NCBI GenBank assembly: GCA_036320915.1
Contig: JAXBDG010000001.1
Location: forward strand, 806,001-870,000
DNA length: 64,000 nucleotides
Direction: 5' to 3'
From: Linnemannia elongata
Taxonomy: Eukaryota > Mortierellomycota > Mortierellomycetes > Mortierellales > Mortierellaceae
In this document: in pieces, positions 35,179 through 45,800 of the stretch
How positions within the stretch are numbered: the first letter of the stretch is position 1
How the letters are laid out: the number at the start of each line of letters is the position of its first letter
Made by a program: the position numbers and the translations under genes
The notes under the pieces: generated by a model
Database searches by the model: none
Seen by the model: the letters and a program-made list of their open reading frames with translations, nothing else
What the model was told of the DNA's origin: nothing

Positions 35179-35594
35179 GGTGGATGAATGAATGAATGAA
35201 TGGATGTAAGAGAATGTGTGTGTGCAAGTGGAGTGGAAAGGAGAATGAGGAAAGGAGAAAGAAAAGAAAAAGTGAACCGACGAATAAACAACCCATTCCT
35301 TTTCTTCTTTCCCGTGTCCCCTGCCAATCTCTTCATGTGGCTAAGAGTTGGCTCGGACCTCTACGCGATTCATTCGTTTCTTTCCTTCCACCCAGCATAA
35401 AGCGAGATTGAGTGATGTCGTAATCATATTGTTTTTCAAACAGTAACGACTAACTAAAACTACTCAAATGCAATTCCTACGAACAACAGCAATGACCCGC
35501 TGCTGCTGCCGTTGCTAAGCTTCCGCCAACACGACACCTAGCGAAAGGAAAGAGCACAAAGAGAGTCTTGCTTGTCCTTGTCCGTTGTTTGTGC

Positions 35595-36845
35595 TTATTC
35601 CTGGATTCGAGTGAAACTACGACCTCCTCGTGGCTTGTCGTTCAACTTGGGGTTGTTTTTCGTCAACATCTCCTTGCCCATCTTTGCAAAGTCAAAGTCG
35701 CAGTCGTGCTTCGACGTGTCCTTGTGTGAATCGCAAAAGACGAATTCTAGAAGGTATCAGGTAAATAGATGGATGAATAAGCATTCTTTCTTCAATACGA
35801 ATAACAACATAGTCAGTCTCAATTGAGCAGAATGCAGGTAATGGCGTCTTACCACATCGGCACTTGTTAATTGCCTGCTTTGCGAGAGGGATCTATTGTT
35901 GGCGAAGAGTTATCAATAAAATGGCGTCAGTCAAAATGTGGTGTATTCATCCCAGCTGCAGTTACTATTACGGCCACTCCATCCTGTGTTCAGCATGGGG
36001 ATCAGAGCCCCAATTGTTTTCAAACAGACAACACGGGCCCACTCTGTCAGTAATTTGGGTTCGACAAACAAATTGCATGTCCAAATATGAAAGAAAAAAA
36101 GTTGTATAAATACCTTGGCACGGCACATGTAGCAGCGGCCCTTGTTCACTTGAGGTGGACGCTCACCCGGTGCGAGACTCTCCAAAGCATCTGAGGCAAT
36201 CGAGGTAGGTGTGCTGACACCGCTGCCTGTAGAGGGTGTAGGAGTTGAAGAGGCTGGGATGACGGGTGAAGCGACTGCATTTGCAGAGTTGGAGCCGACG
36301 GTCGGTACAGGTGCCTGGATAGGTGTAGATGCGTCAGATGAGGAAGAAGTAGGGGGTGTTGAGAGAGACGAAGGAGTGGGTGCCTGAGAAGGCTGAGCGA
36401 GCTTTTCCGTGAGTCCCGAAGTGGACGCACTGGCGGCGGTTGCAGCCTTCGCAGGGTTGTTCTTTTGGTTCAATTCCTTAAAGCACTTTGAACACATATT
36501 GTTGTTGATGGGGTTTCTATAAGGTCAAAAATGATAGGAAGTATGAGCGATGATGATAGATGATCAAACAGACAGACAGACAGACAGACAGACATACTGC
36601 GTCAACCAAATGAGGATATATAGAATATGAGAAGATTCACTCTTCTGGAGAAACAAAAGGAGGACGAAAAGGTAGTACGTGTGTATATATCTGTACATCA
36701 CAAGCATATGTCTTTGTTGTACAGGGCACACAAAGGGTTACAAAAGGGGGGAGAAGGAGAGAAGGGGACGCAAAATACAAAGGGGTGCAGCATGGCTGGC
36801 ATGCTGGAGCAAGCACATAAACACACACACTTGTTTTTCGTTCGT

Positions 36846-36877
<32 letters not shown>

Positions 36878-37307
36878 CTGCTCAGCTCATAGGCGAGTAT
36901 GTCAGGTTGACACACAGACAGGAGGGACAACAAGAAGGACAGGGCGGCAAAAATAAATAAAATTAGAATCCTGGCCATATGGCATCACCCACAAGACACC
37001 GACAAACAGGAGAGACGAGTTGTTCATGGAGTGAATGAAGAAGGAGAAAAAAAGGGCTGGAGACCATGGCAGTACCCAACATTCAAATTCAAAAATAAAG
37101 GGCGAGGTGAACGTGCCCAATATGTATGTATATCAGGTAAGGCGAAAAGGAAAATGGTACTTGTGGGACCTTGGAAATAAGTAGGAAAGAGAGAGTGAGA
37201 GTGAGAGAGTGAGTGAAAGAGAGAGAGTGTGCTTACCCGTAGAAGCCGCATCCGTTTGCGCAGGTGATGGGCAGGTTCTGAGCGTTTTGTGCATTATTGT
37301 CTTCCAT
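35595..37307 (-). CDS. A20/AN1 zinc-finger (stress-associated) protein
   Basis: Leftward exons 37237-37307, 36114-36516, 35853-35892 and 35595-35746 give 221 residues. An A20 zinc finger occupies about residues 16-35 (CANGCGFYGN...MCSKCF). A Ser/Thr/Pro/Ala-rich linker of about 110 residues follows. An AN1 zinc finger from about 151 to 190 has the pattern CYMCRAKIPL...CRCEFVFC..H....HDC and continues to the end. A20 fingers bind ubiquitin, and AN1 proteins link to ubiquitin signalling and stress tolerance in plants and animals. The first intron (720 nt) is unusually long and holds a T run of more than 30 nt (near 36846-36877) and a (GACA)n stretch near 36568-36592. Confidence 0.92.
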
Positions 37308-38332
37308 GGTGGAGGGTGTTGTTGTTGTGTTTGTGTGTGTGAGAGTGGAAGAGAGTATGTAGGAGGAAGGAGGAAGGAGAAAGCAAGAAAAACTTGGTGC
37401 AGTCCTAGTCCTGTATTAGTGTTGAATGAGAGTGAGGGTTGTGTTGCTGAGGGACTGAAGGTGAATATGAGGAAGGGAATGAGTGAGGGTTTGAATGTGT
37501 AGCAGAGGAGAGGTAGGGAGGAAGGGAGGGAAGGAGAATAGTTAAAAGAGAAGAGAGAGCAGGGGAGTAGTATGTGGAGGAGAAAGAGAAGAAGAACGAA
37601 AGGAAGACGAGGAAAGAGAAGCAAGAAAAGCCCGCCTTTGCTCAAAGCTGAAAAATATTTTTTTTCATTTTTTGGCTTTGTTGCCATTCAGTCAATCCGA
37701 CAGTCAGTCAGTAGGTCAGCAAAGCCGCGCGTGGTTCGTCCTGTTCTGCTTGAAACACTACTCTTTCTCTCTCTCTTGCTCTCTCTCTCCCTTCACTTCT
37801 CACTTCTCACGCTCTTCTTTTTACTTCTCGTTCTCTCTCCTACACATATGACACATTCAAACACACACGCACACATGGGTGAACAGCAAAGCAACAATAA
37901 CAATAATAGCTATCTATTTCAGGGCACGGCTTCAACGAAAGAAGAAAAAAAAAGAAAAAAAAAAAGGCACGCGAAGCAGGGGACAAGATGGAGAGTAAGA
38001 AGGAGGGTCACAAAGGAGTAAGAAGCAGTGCAGGGGTTTGAGGTGAATATTAGGTATTACTATTATTATGATTATCCACAATGGACTATGGTACATAGGG
38101 GTGACAGCAAAAAAGAGGGCAGGGGATTCATCTCTCTCGCACTCTTCCCTTCTCTTTCTCTCTCGCTCTCTTCACACTCATGTTGCAAGCTATTATATGA
38201 CCCATGGTGCTACAAAGGCAAAATTCAAAATTCAAAATGCAAAAAAAGGTTGCTGATTGGTTCGCATCTGACCCCCACTTGTTACTTCTCTCTTCCTCAA
38301 CTCCTTGATGGGGCATAGCGCTGTTGCTCGGA
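37308..38332. other. Intergenic region
   Basis: Purine-rich upstream DNA of the A20/AN1 gene (37310-37640) is followed by CT-rich and A-rich low-complexity DNA (37750-38250). I see no gene. The last ~80 bases are 3' UTR of the second M13 gene. Confidence 0.5.
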
Positions 38333-41162
38333 CTACCACAGATCGCACTTTTTGTCGGGATTCATCGGCGCCTTGGCCTTGCACTTGAAAGCCTCGGCAA
38401 AACCCACAGAGTTTTGGACAGCACCATTGATCCTCCACTTAGCCGGACTGTGCGGATCCGTTCTCATCTGGCGGATCGCAGACTCGGGTCTCTGTTTGCT
38501 ACACCAGGGGCGAGCATACGATATAAAGAACAACTGTTCAGCCGTCAATCCCTCCAACCCCGGGAGCCGGAAATTGTTGTATCGACGTCCTGCTGGGTCA
38601 GAGTTGTAACGAGCTTTCCAGGTGTCAAAGGATTGTTTGAGGCCTCCATTGTCGGCAATGTTCTCGCCTAGCGTCAATTGGCCGTTGACGTTATAATCCT
38701 TCCCGTCCGATCCCTTGACAGTGAAGTTACCGTATTGGTCGATGAAACATTGTGCCTTCTTGTTAAATGCCTCTGTCGTCGAGTTTGACCACCACTAGTT
38801 GAAACGACAATGAAGAAAGAAAAAAATATTAAGATTTCTGGCAATAGTGACAACCCTACCATCCCATGTGAGAAGATCAAGGTAAGCTCTCCTCTCCATA
38901 TCCCAGAAACTTACGTTGGCCAGGCGTCCCAGGGCATCGAATTGGTGACCCTTGTTGTCAAAGCCGTGCTAATGAAAATGAACAAGAAAGAGAAAAAAAA
39001 AAGGCGTGGTTTTATGTCAGCAAAAGGCAAAAAGGTCAACAAATAAAAAGGAGAAAGGAACGCGTGGTTTGACTTCATACCCTCTCCCCTTCCTTTTCCC
39101 TCGCTCGTAATACGGATCATAAATATCCCCAATAACCTTACCGTGATCTCATGGCCTGCAACGACACCGATGCCTCCCCAATTGATATACTCTGGGTTCT
39201 CGGTATGGAAAAAGGGCGGCTGCAAGATTCCGGCGGGAAAGACAATCTGGTTTTCGGTCGGGCTGTAGTAGGCATTGACAGTCTGAGGCGACATGTGCAT
39301 CTTCTTCTTGTTGACGGGCTTGTCGAGCTCATTAAAGTACCTCTCTGTACCCCACACATTCATCCTAAGCTGGTTGCCGAAATAATCCTTGGGATCAACT
39401 TTGTAGTCCTGATAGTAGTCATCTACGTTTTTGGAGGATCCGACATTGGGAGAATTGGTTGAAAAGCCCGTCAATTGGACAATTGCTTTCATCTTCTTGA
39501 TCGCTCCCTCGGTGGTTGCATCGTCCAGCCAGTTGAGGTTCGGAAAGGACTTGAGGTATGTCTCCCGGAGAGATTCGATCATGTCGCGAACTTGAGTGCG
39601 ACTGTTGCCTTTAAACGAGTCTGAGATAAAGTACTGTCCGGCCATGTCGCCAAGCTGCGAGTTCACTACCGCGACACATGTCTTCCAGCGATCGGGAACA
39701 ACATCTGCAGAGACACCTGACAGAGCAGCGTTGAGGATACGCAGGGGCTGACGGTACGGGAGGTTCAAACTTCCGGCGAGCTCGCGGATGACTGTCCAGG
39801 AGAGGTAGTTCTGGATTGTCTTTGGAGATGTCTTTAGGAGGAGACCTTCGAGACGCTCCTGGAAACCGGGAGAATTGACGATGATGATGTCAGGGATATC
39901 ATTCTTCTCGGGTAGAATACTCTGGACAATCAGGTGCCAGTCAATTGACGGGGTCATCGCTCGGATCTGGTCTAGCGTCCGGGGGTTGTAGCTCTTTTCG
40001 GGGTCACGTCTCTCCGTCCTCTCAGTCGCGATCCCAGCTAGTAGCTTCTCGAACTCAACTACATCCTTGGCGGCCTCTTCCCACTCCGACGAAACTACGA
40101 CCTCGACCTTGGTACTGGTTGAGCTGGTTCCATTGTTGATCTCGAGCCCCTTGCCCTGCATCAGCTCGAACATCTGTGCGACAGTCGTCTGATATACGGT
40201 CGTGATCCGCTCATCCAGATAGTACTCCTTAGAGGGGAGACCTAACCCTCCCTCACTCAAATCCATGAGATGACGCGTTGGATCCTTGACATCGGTTGAC
40301 ACACCGAACGAGCTAAAAGAATCCAATCCGATCCTGTTCAGATGTGCCAGCGTTGTTGAGAGTGCCATTCTGTCCAATGTGGTATCTGCGGTGGTAGCTG
40401 GAAACAAGTCGAGAATAGTCTTGAGTTGGTCCACGACTGGTTGACGTCCGACTTTGGCGATCTGCTCTTCATCCATGCAACTGGCGTAGAGGTCCTTAAG
40501 CTTTTGAAGGTTGCGTCCTGCAGCGATCTTGTCATCGATAGCCTCCAACTGTGGGTCACTCTCCGGAGAAACGATTGATCGAATAACACGCTATCGATTT
40601 ATATTTCCCAGTCAATGGTATCGTTAGCGCATTGCATGGTCTCATTCGACAACACAGGCTTCTTTCACAGAACGAGATAACGAAATAGAAAACGTACGTT
40701 GTTCTGATCGGCGACAATGCGAAAGTATCCGATCGACTCCTTGTCCGCTGGAATCTCCTCACGTTCCCAAAATCCACCGCCTAGATAAGAAGGGTGCCCA
40801 TCAATGAAAAAAAAATGCATATGTCAGCATCATCCTTGTTCCTCTTCCTATTTTCCTTTTGCTTCCCATTGTGCCAAATGTTGTCACTTACAGGTATAGG
40901 CACTAAAATCTTCGCAGGGGTCGACGGTGGGGTTCATGTCGCGGATGATAGAAGCTGCTGTCTGGACACACTGTGATGAAGTGCACACGTCCTATGAAGA
41001 GTTACCAAATTGAGAAAAAATGAGCGTCATCGTAGGAGTGAATATCGATCTATCAATTTTCTAGAGGAGACTTACATTATTGCCCAGTGTAGAGGGGGCT
41101 GCATGAACAACTTGCAGTGCCATGCCAATCGCCATGAGCAAGTACATCTTTGAAGGCGCCAT
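38333..41162 (-). CDS. Secreted M13 (neprilysin-like) zinc metallopeptidase
   Basis: Leftward exons 41076-41162, 40892-40991, 40698-40780, 39142-40590, 38915-38968 and 38333-38794 join in frame to 744 residues. An N-terminal hydrophobic stretch with LLMAIGMALQVVHA looks like a signal peptide, and there is no cytosolic tail, unlike the paralogue at 12804. Family motifs are DPCEDF, CGGF, HEITH (570-574, split by an intron after HEIT), GENIADNGG and the CDLW end. Exons two and three have exactly the same lengths (100 and 83 nt) and phases as in the paralogue, showing common descent, while the 3' introns differ. The enzyme probably acts on extracellular peptides. Confidence 0.93.
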
Positions 41163-42832
41163 CTTATGCACTAGTTAAGAAGGTAGCTAATCAAGGACAA
41201 TGAAAAGGCAAAACGAGAGAGTGTATTGATGACAGATCCGGCGTAAAAAAATGAGTATATCGAGCAACCGGATGGATGAAGGAGGGGTTTGGAAACGTTG
41301 TGTGATAGTTAGCAAAAGAGCGAAGCTGGCCTTTATAGTTACGACGATGTATAAATTTTTTTACAGGTGGAGTCCTGGACCAGAACCGGTCGTTGTTAAA
41401 ACGAGAAAATGCAACATATTTGTTCAACCGCAACATCGAGTATGGATTGGAAGGAGCTTTGTGGGCATATGATGCACCAAACCCACCCGCAGATAAAAAG
41501 ATTTCGCTCATAGGAGAAAGAAAGAAGGTTCACAGCGCGTTGCTGGCTGTGTTGAAAATCATAAGTGCATCGTTTGACGTGGAGGGGGAGGGACCCATCG
41601 AATTGGTGTGATGGGATTGGACTGAACTCGAACAGCCAATGAACATAGAAACGAATTCCCGGCAACTAATGGCAACCCCGGTGAACTAGTGCCTCAGGTG
41701 CGCAAGTCTATCATCACTACTACTTGTTTTTACCTTGGGGCTGGTCAAGGAGTCTTAACGCTCGCACTGCCACTTGAACTCACTTCGTGTATATAAGAGT
41801 AATGTATTGAAAGAGAAAAAACTTTCGCCCTGGCAGACACGCTTTTGTAGGCGCCAGTCGTCATCACTAACTGAGATAAGTCGTGTCAATCCATGGGCTT
41901 GCCTTTGTTTGCTCGTTTGCGCAAAGAACAAGCATGGTCTGTACTACCATCCCACCATTGAACAATGACGTCATAGAAAAAATCGCTTTTCTCGAGTCTC
42001 ATGACTCTCATCCCTTTCTTTTTCTTCGTTTCCATTCACATTCATCATTCACCTTTTCTTCCTTACCTATCACTCATCCCTCTTCACCTTTTACTCTTGC
42101 TCTCTTTTTCCTCCCCGAAACTAAATAACGTTGGTGGTGCCCGACACTCAATTAACGAAGTAAAACACTCGACAAATAAGATCAGGCAGGACAACCTTCA
42201 ACAAGTGGGTGGTAAATAAACGAATACATTCTCTTCCGCGCTACCTGGGCCCAGTTTCTAAATTACAATATCTTCGTACTAATTGCCCATCGTAGCCGGC
42301 ATTTCAGGAACGTAGGGTCTCCACTTGCACCAAAATCGCCATTCTCCAACTGCCACTTCGCAAAGCAGGCCCGTTAAGAGACACACGCAGGATACAACAC
42401 CAAGTGAGTCAAGAGTACGATTGCCTGTTTGGATTTTTTACAACATCGACCAGCCAACTCACTCCATTGACCATATTTCAGTCCGATTAGCTGCTCATAC
42501 GTCAGAGAATTCCGTCGTTCAACTTGTATGGGTCGTCATAACCGTCCGCCTCAGGAAAAAAATTAAGCTTGGTCAATGCGTTTAGCCCCTTTTTGAATTC
42601 ACAAAAAGATGTTCCAATCTCATATCTATTTACCTCTTTGTTTTTCTTAGCGCCATTCTTTCTATTGACGTTGCAGTCCCATTAAACTGTAGTCAACATC
42701 CTCGTCGTTTCAAAACAAAATACTGCACTCTACGAAGTACGTCCTACAATTTTGATCAGCTTCCACCCATCCGATTGCGCTTGCAAGATAACTAATTGAT
42801 CTATTGCGTTCTTGTAGGAGAACCATAACGCC
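41163..42832. other. Upstream region shared by M13 and NLR-like genes, with candidate 5'-UTR intron
   Basis: No gene recognised in 41163-42700. A GTACGT donor at 42737 and a TTGTAG acceptor ending at 42817 bracket an 81-nt candidate intron in the 5' UTR of the NLR-like gene, 15 bp before its ATG. A CTAAT branch-like motif lies at about 42792-42796. Confidence 0.45.
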
Positions 42833-45800
42833 ATGACATCTCCAAAGCATGAACAACAGGCATCCAACTCTCCGCATCCGACCACACCTTCATCTGCTCA
42901 ATCCCGATTGGAGACACGTGTCAAGGAGTCCCCGGCTTCGCGACTCGGGCAAGCGACAAAGACAATGTTTCGACCGACCGCCAAGGAGGAGCAGGAGGAT
43001 AAGACGGTGTACAATGCAATCGCAGCTGTACAGCTTGGACCAGCTGGACTGGAAGTCCCTCAGGTTTGTAGAGGCAATCTCATCCCAAATACCGCCAACC
43101 TCCGCGAAAAAGCATTACCTGCCTTGCCCCAAGACTCTCAGCCGCCCTGTATGTCGATTTTTCCTTGCAATGTTGCCGCTCCGACTCTGAGGACTACACT
43201 GCCACATCCTGGCACCCGATTCGAACACACAGTTCAATTGGCTTACAGCAATTATTTACTCTGCAGATATCTTCCGTCTGACATCAAGGCTCTTGACGGT
43301 CTCGACGCGTCACTTGAACCATCTCAGCAGGCATTTATCGACTTTATACTTCAGGACGGGATGGAGCAGACCCAGATTCGCTGGTTGACAGTCAGGGTTA
43401 TCGAGGAATTTGTGGTGGAGAGTCTGAAGACCAGGTCGATCATCTCCGAGGTCATCCTTCTTGGTCCTAACCTCGATCGTGGATCCTACCGCAGGCTGCT
43501 CAACTGCCTGATCGCCGAGTTCGAGAACGTGACACTGATGGATATAGATTTGCTTCAAGGACTAACCCAGCTTGTTCAATGTGCCGAGCCGGATTACCTT
43601 CTTCCCGACGACCTTGTACGGATTCTGACTGTCTTTCGCGTTTGCCTTGAGGACACTCACCAGCAGTCAGTCAAGCACACCTATTACTTGGCGCTGGCAT
43701 TGTCCACTCTTCTCGATGTCATGGTTGAAGGCAAGATTCAGGATCTGAGGCGCGTCGTGGATCAAGAACCCCTGTTGGCACTCTTGAAGGGGCTCTCAAA
43801 AAGCTCGGATCCATATCTCAAGCACCAGGCTACCTACGCCCTTCAGGCTCTGCTTCATGTTCCGAATGACGAGTCACGTCGGCAGTTTGTTTTGCGGAAC
43901 ACCGGCAACATCGCTATGGGTCTCCTTGGGGTCGCGAGTGTGTGCAAGCTGGACACAAACGGGTTTTCGGGCGGAGCTGGGAGGATCTACGACGCCACCG
44001 TGAATGCTCTCGATGTTGGCTCCAAGGTGGTGGGCGGTGCTCAGTCGATACTCGAGAGTGGTCAAGGGTTTTGGGCAAGCGCAAAGGGAGGTGTTCTCTC
44101 TGGCGGAAGGCTGCTTTGGTATACTGCTTTGCGAGAGGCTCAGGAACATATTCGGCACGGTCGTTTGGCGGATTTAAATCATCTGACCTTTGAAACCCCT
44201 TGCCGTCGAGATGTCGAGTTTCTGTGGGGTGTTTGCCGCCTCCTTGGCGAAATTGCGGTCGATCCACGCTGGGAGGATGTCGTTCGTCAGCGCGCCATGG
44301 ATTTTCTTGCTGAACTCTACAGGGACGACTCTCTTCGCGGCCTAGACGAAGGAGTTGACAGTTGGATCCTGGAAATCCTCCGCCAGGTCTCAGTTCTACA
44401 CGATCCTATCATCTCAGGTCATACCCAACGAATACTCCTTGGTCTAGAGAAGGAAGGCAATGCTGCCCAGCAGAGTGTCTACCGTAATGCCATGGCCTGT
44501 CCTCCCAATCCTTTCCCGCTAATGGTTCGACTGCCTGTTCCTTCGTCGTCAACTCTACTCGCCCGAGTACTGGCGATCCCCGATGTCGAATATGACCTAC
44601 ACAGACTGAAAATTCAACGCCTGGAGGAGCGAGAATATACCCTTTACATCCCGCCTCAAGGCAAGCCCACCCTCCATTCTTCCGATGAGACTCCATTCTC
44701 GCTCATGGGGAGTGCGCTGGATTTCTTGAGCAGTCATCGGCGGGTGCTTTTGTTGCTTGGAGACTCAGGAGCTGGCAAATCGACCTTCAATTTAATGCTT
44801 GAGCGCACTCTTTGGAAGGCGTACAAGGCCTATGGACCGATCCCTCTTCACATCAGCCTTCCCACCATTGATAACCCAGCCCAGGACCTCGTCGAGAAAC
44901 AACTGCGTTACCACAATTTTTCGGACGTCCAAATCCGGGAGATGAAGCTATACCGTGAGTTCGTTGTGATCTGCGACGGGTACGACGAGAGTCAACTCAA
45001 GACTAATCTCTACACCACCAACCATTTCAACCTACCAGGACAGTGGAAGGTCAAACTCGTGGTCAGTTGTCGAAGTCATTATTTGGACTCGAATTATCGA
45101 TCTCTCTTCCAGCCCACTCCAGCAACCGCACTCAGTCGATACGACCGCGCCACAACCACCGCCACAGCCGCCAACGATTTGTTTCAGGAGGCTGTCATTG
45201 TGCCCTTCTCGAGAACCCAGATTGAGCAGTATGTAGAGCAGTATACCAGTCTATTGCCCGCGAGGTATTTGGTTCAGGACAACCGCCCACAATGGACAAA
45301 GGAGGAGTACATGGAGAAACTGACCAAGATTCCCAACCTGATCGATCTGGTCTCCAACCCGTTCCTACTATCCCTCGCACTGGAGGCGCTTCCAGAGGTT
45401 ACTGCTGCTTTCGAGAAGGACTTGTCTTTGATTCGGATCGCCCGTGTTGAGCTCTTTGATGGATTTACCAGGCGGTGGCTCGAGGTGAATCAGGCGCGAT
45501 TGGAGGAGAGCCCGCTGAATGCCAATGAGCGATCTGAGTTTGACCTGCTTTTGGAGGATGGTTTTTTGGGCCATGGTATTCGGTTCCAGAAAGACCTTGC
45601 AGAGGCGATCTTCAATGAGCAGGCGGGATACCCAGTCGTCCGCTACAGTCACCTTCGTGACAGAGATACATGGAAAGCCGCGTTCTTCAGCCCTGAGAGT
45701 CAGATCAAGTTGCTTCGAGAATCCAGTACTTTGACAAGGTCTGGCGGCGATTATCGTTTCATCCACCGGTCCCTCCTGGAATACTTTTACTCAAGGACGA

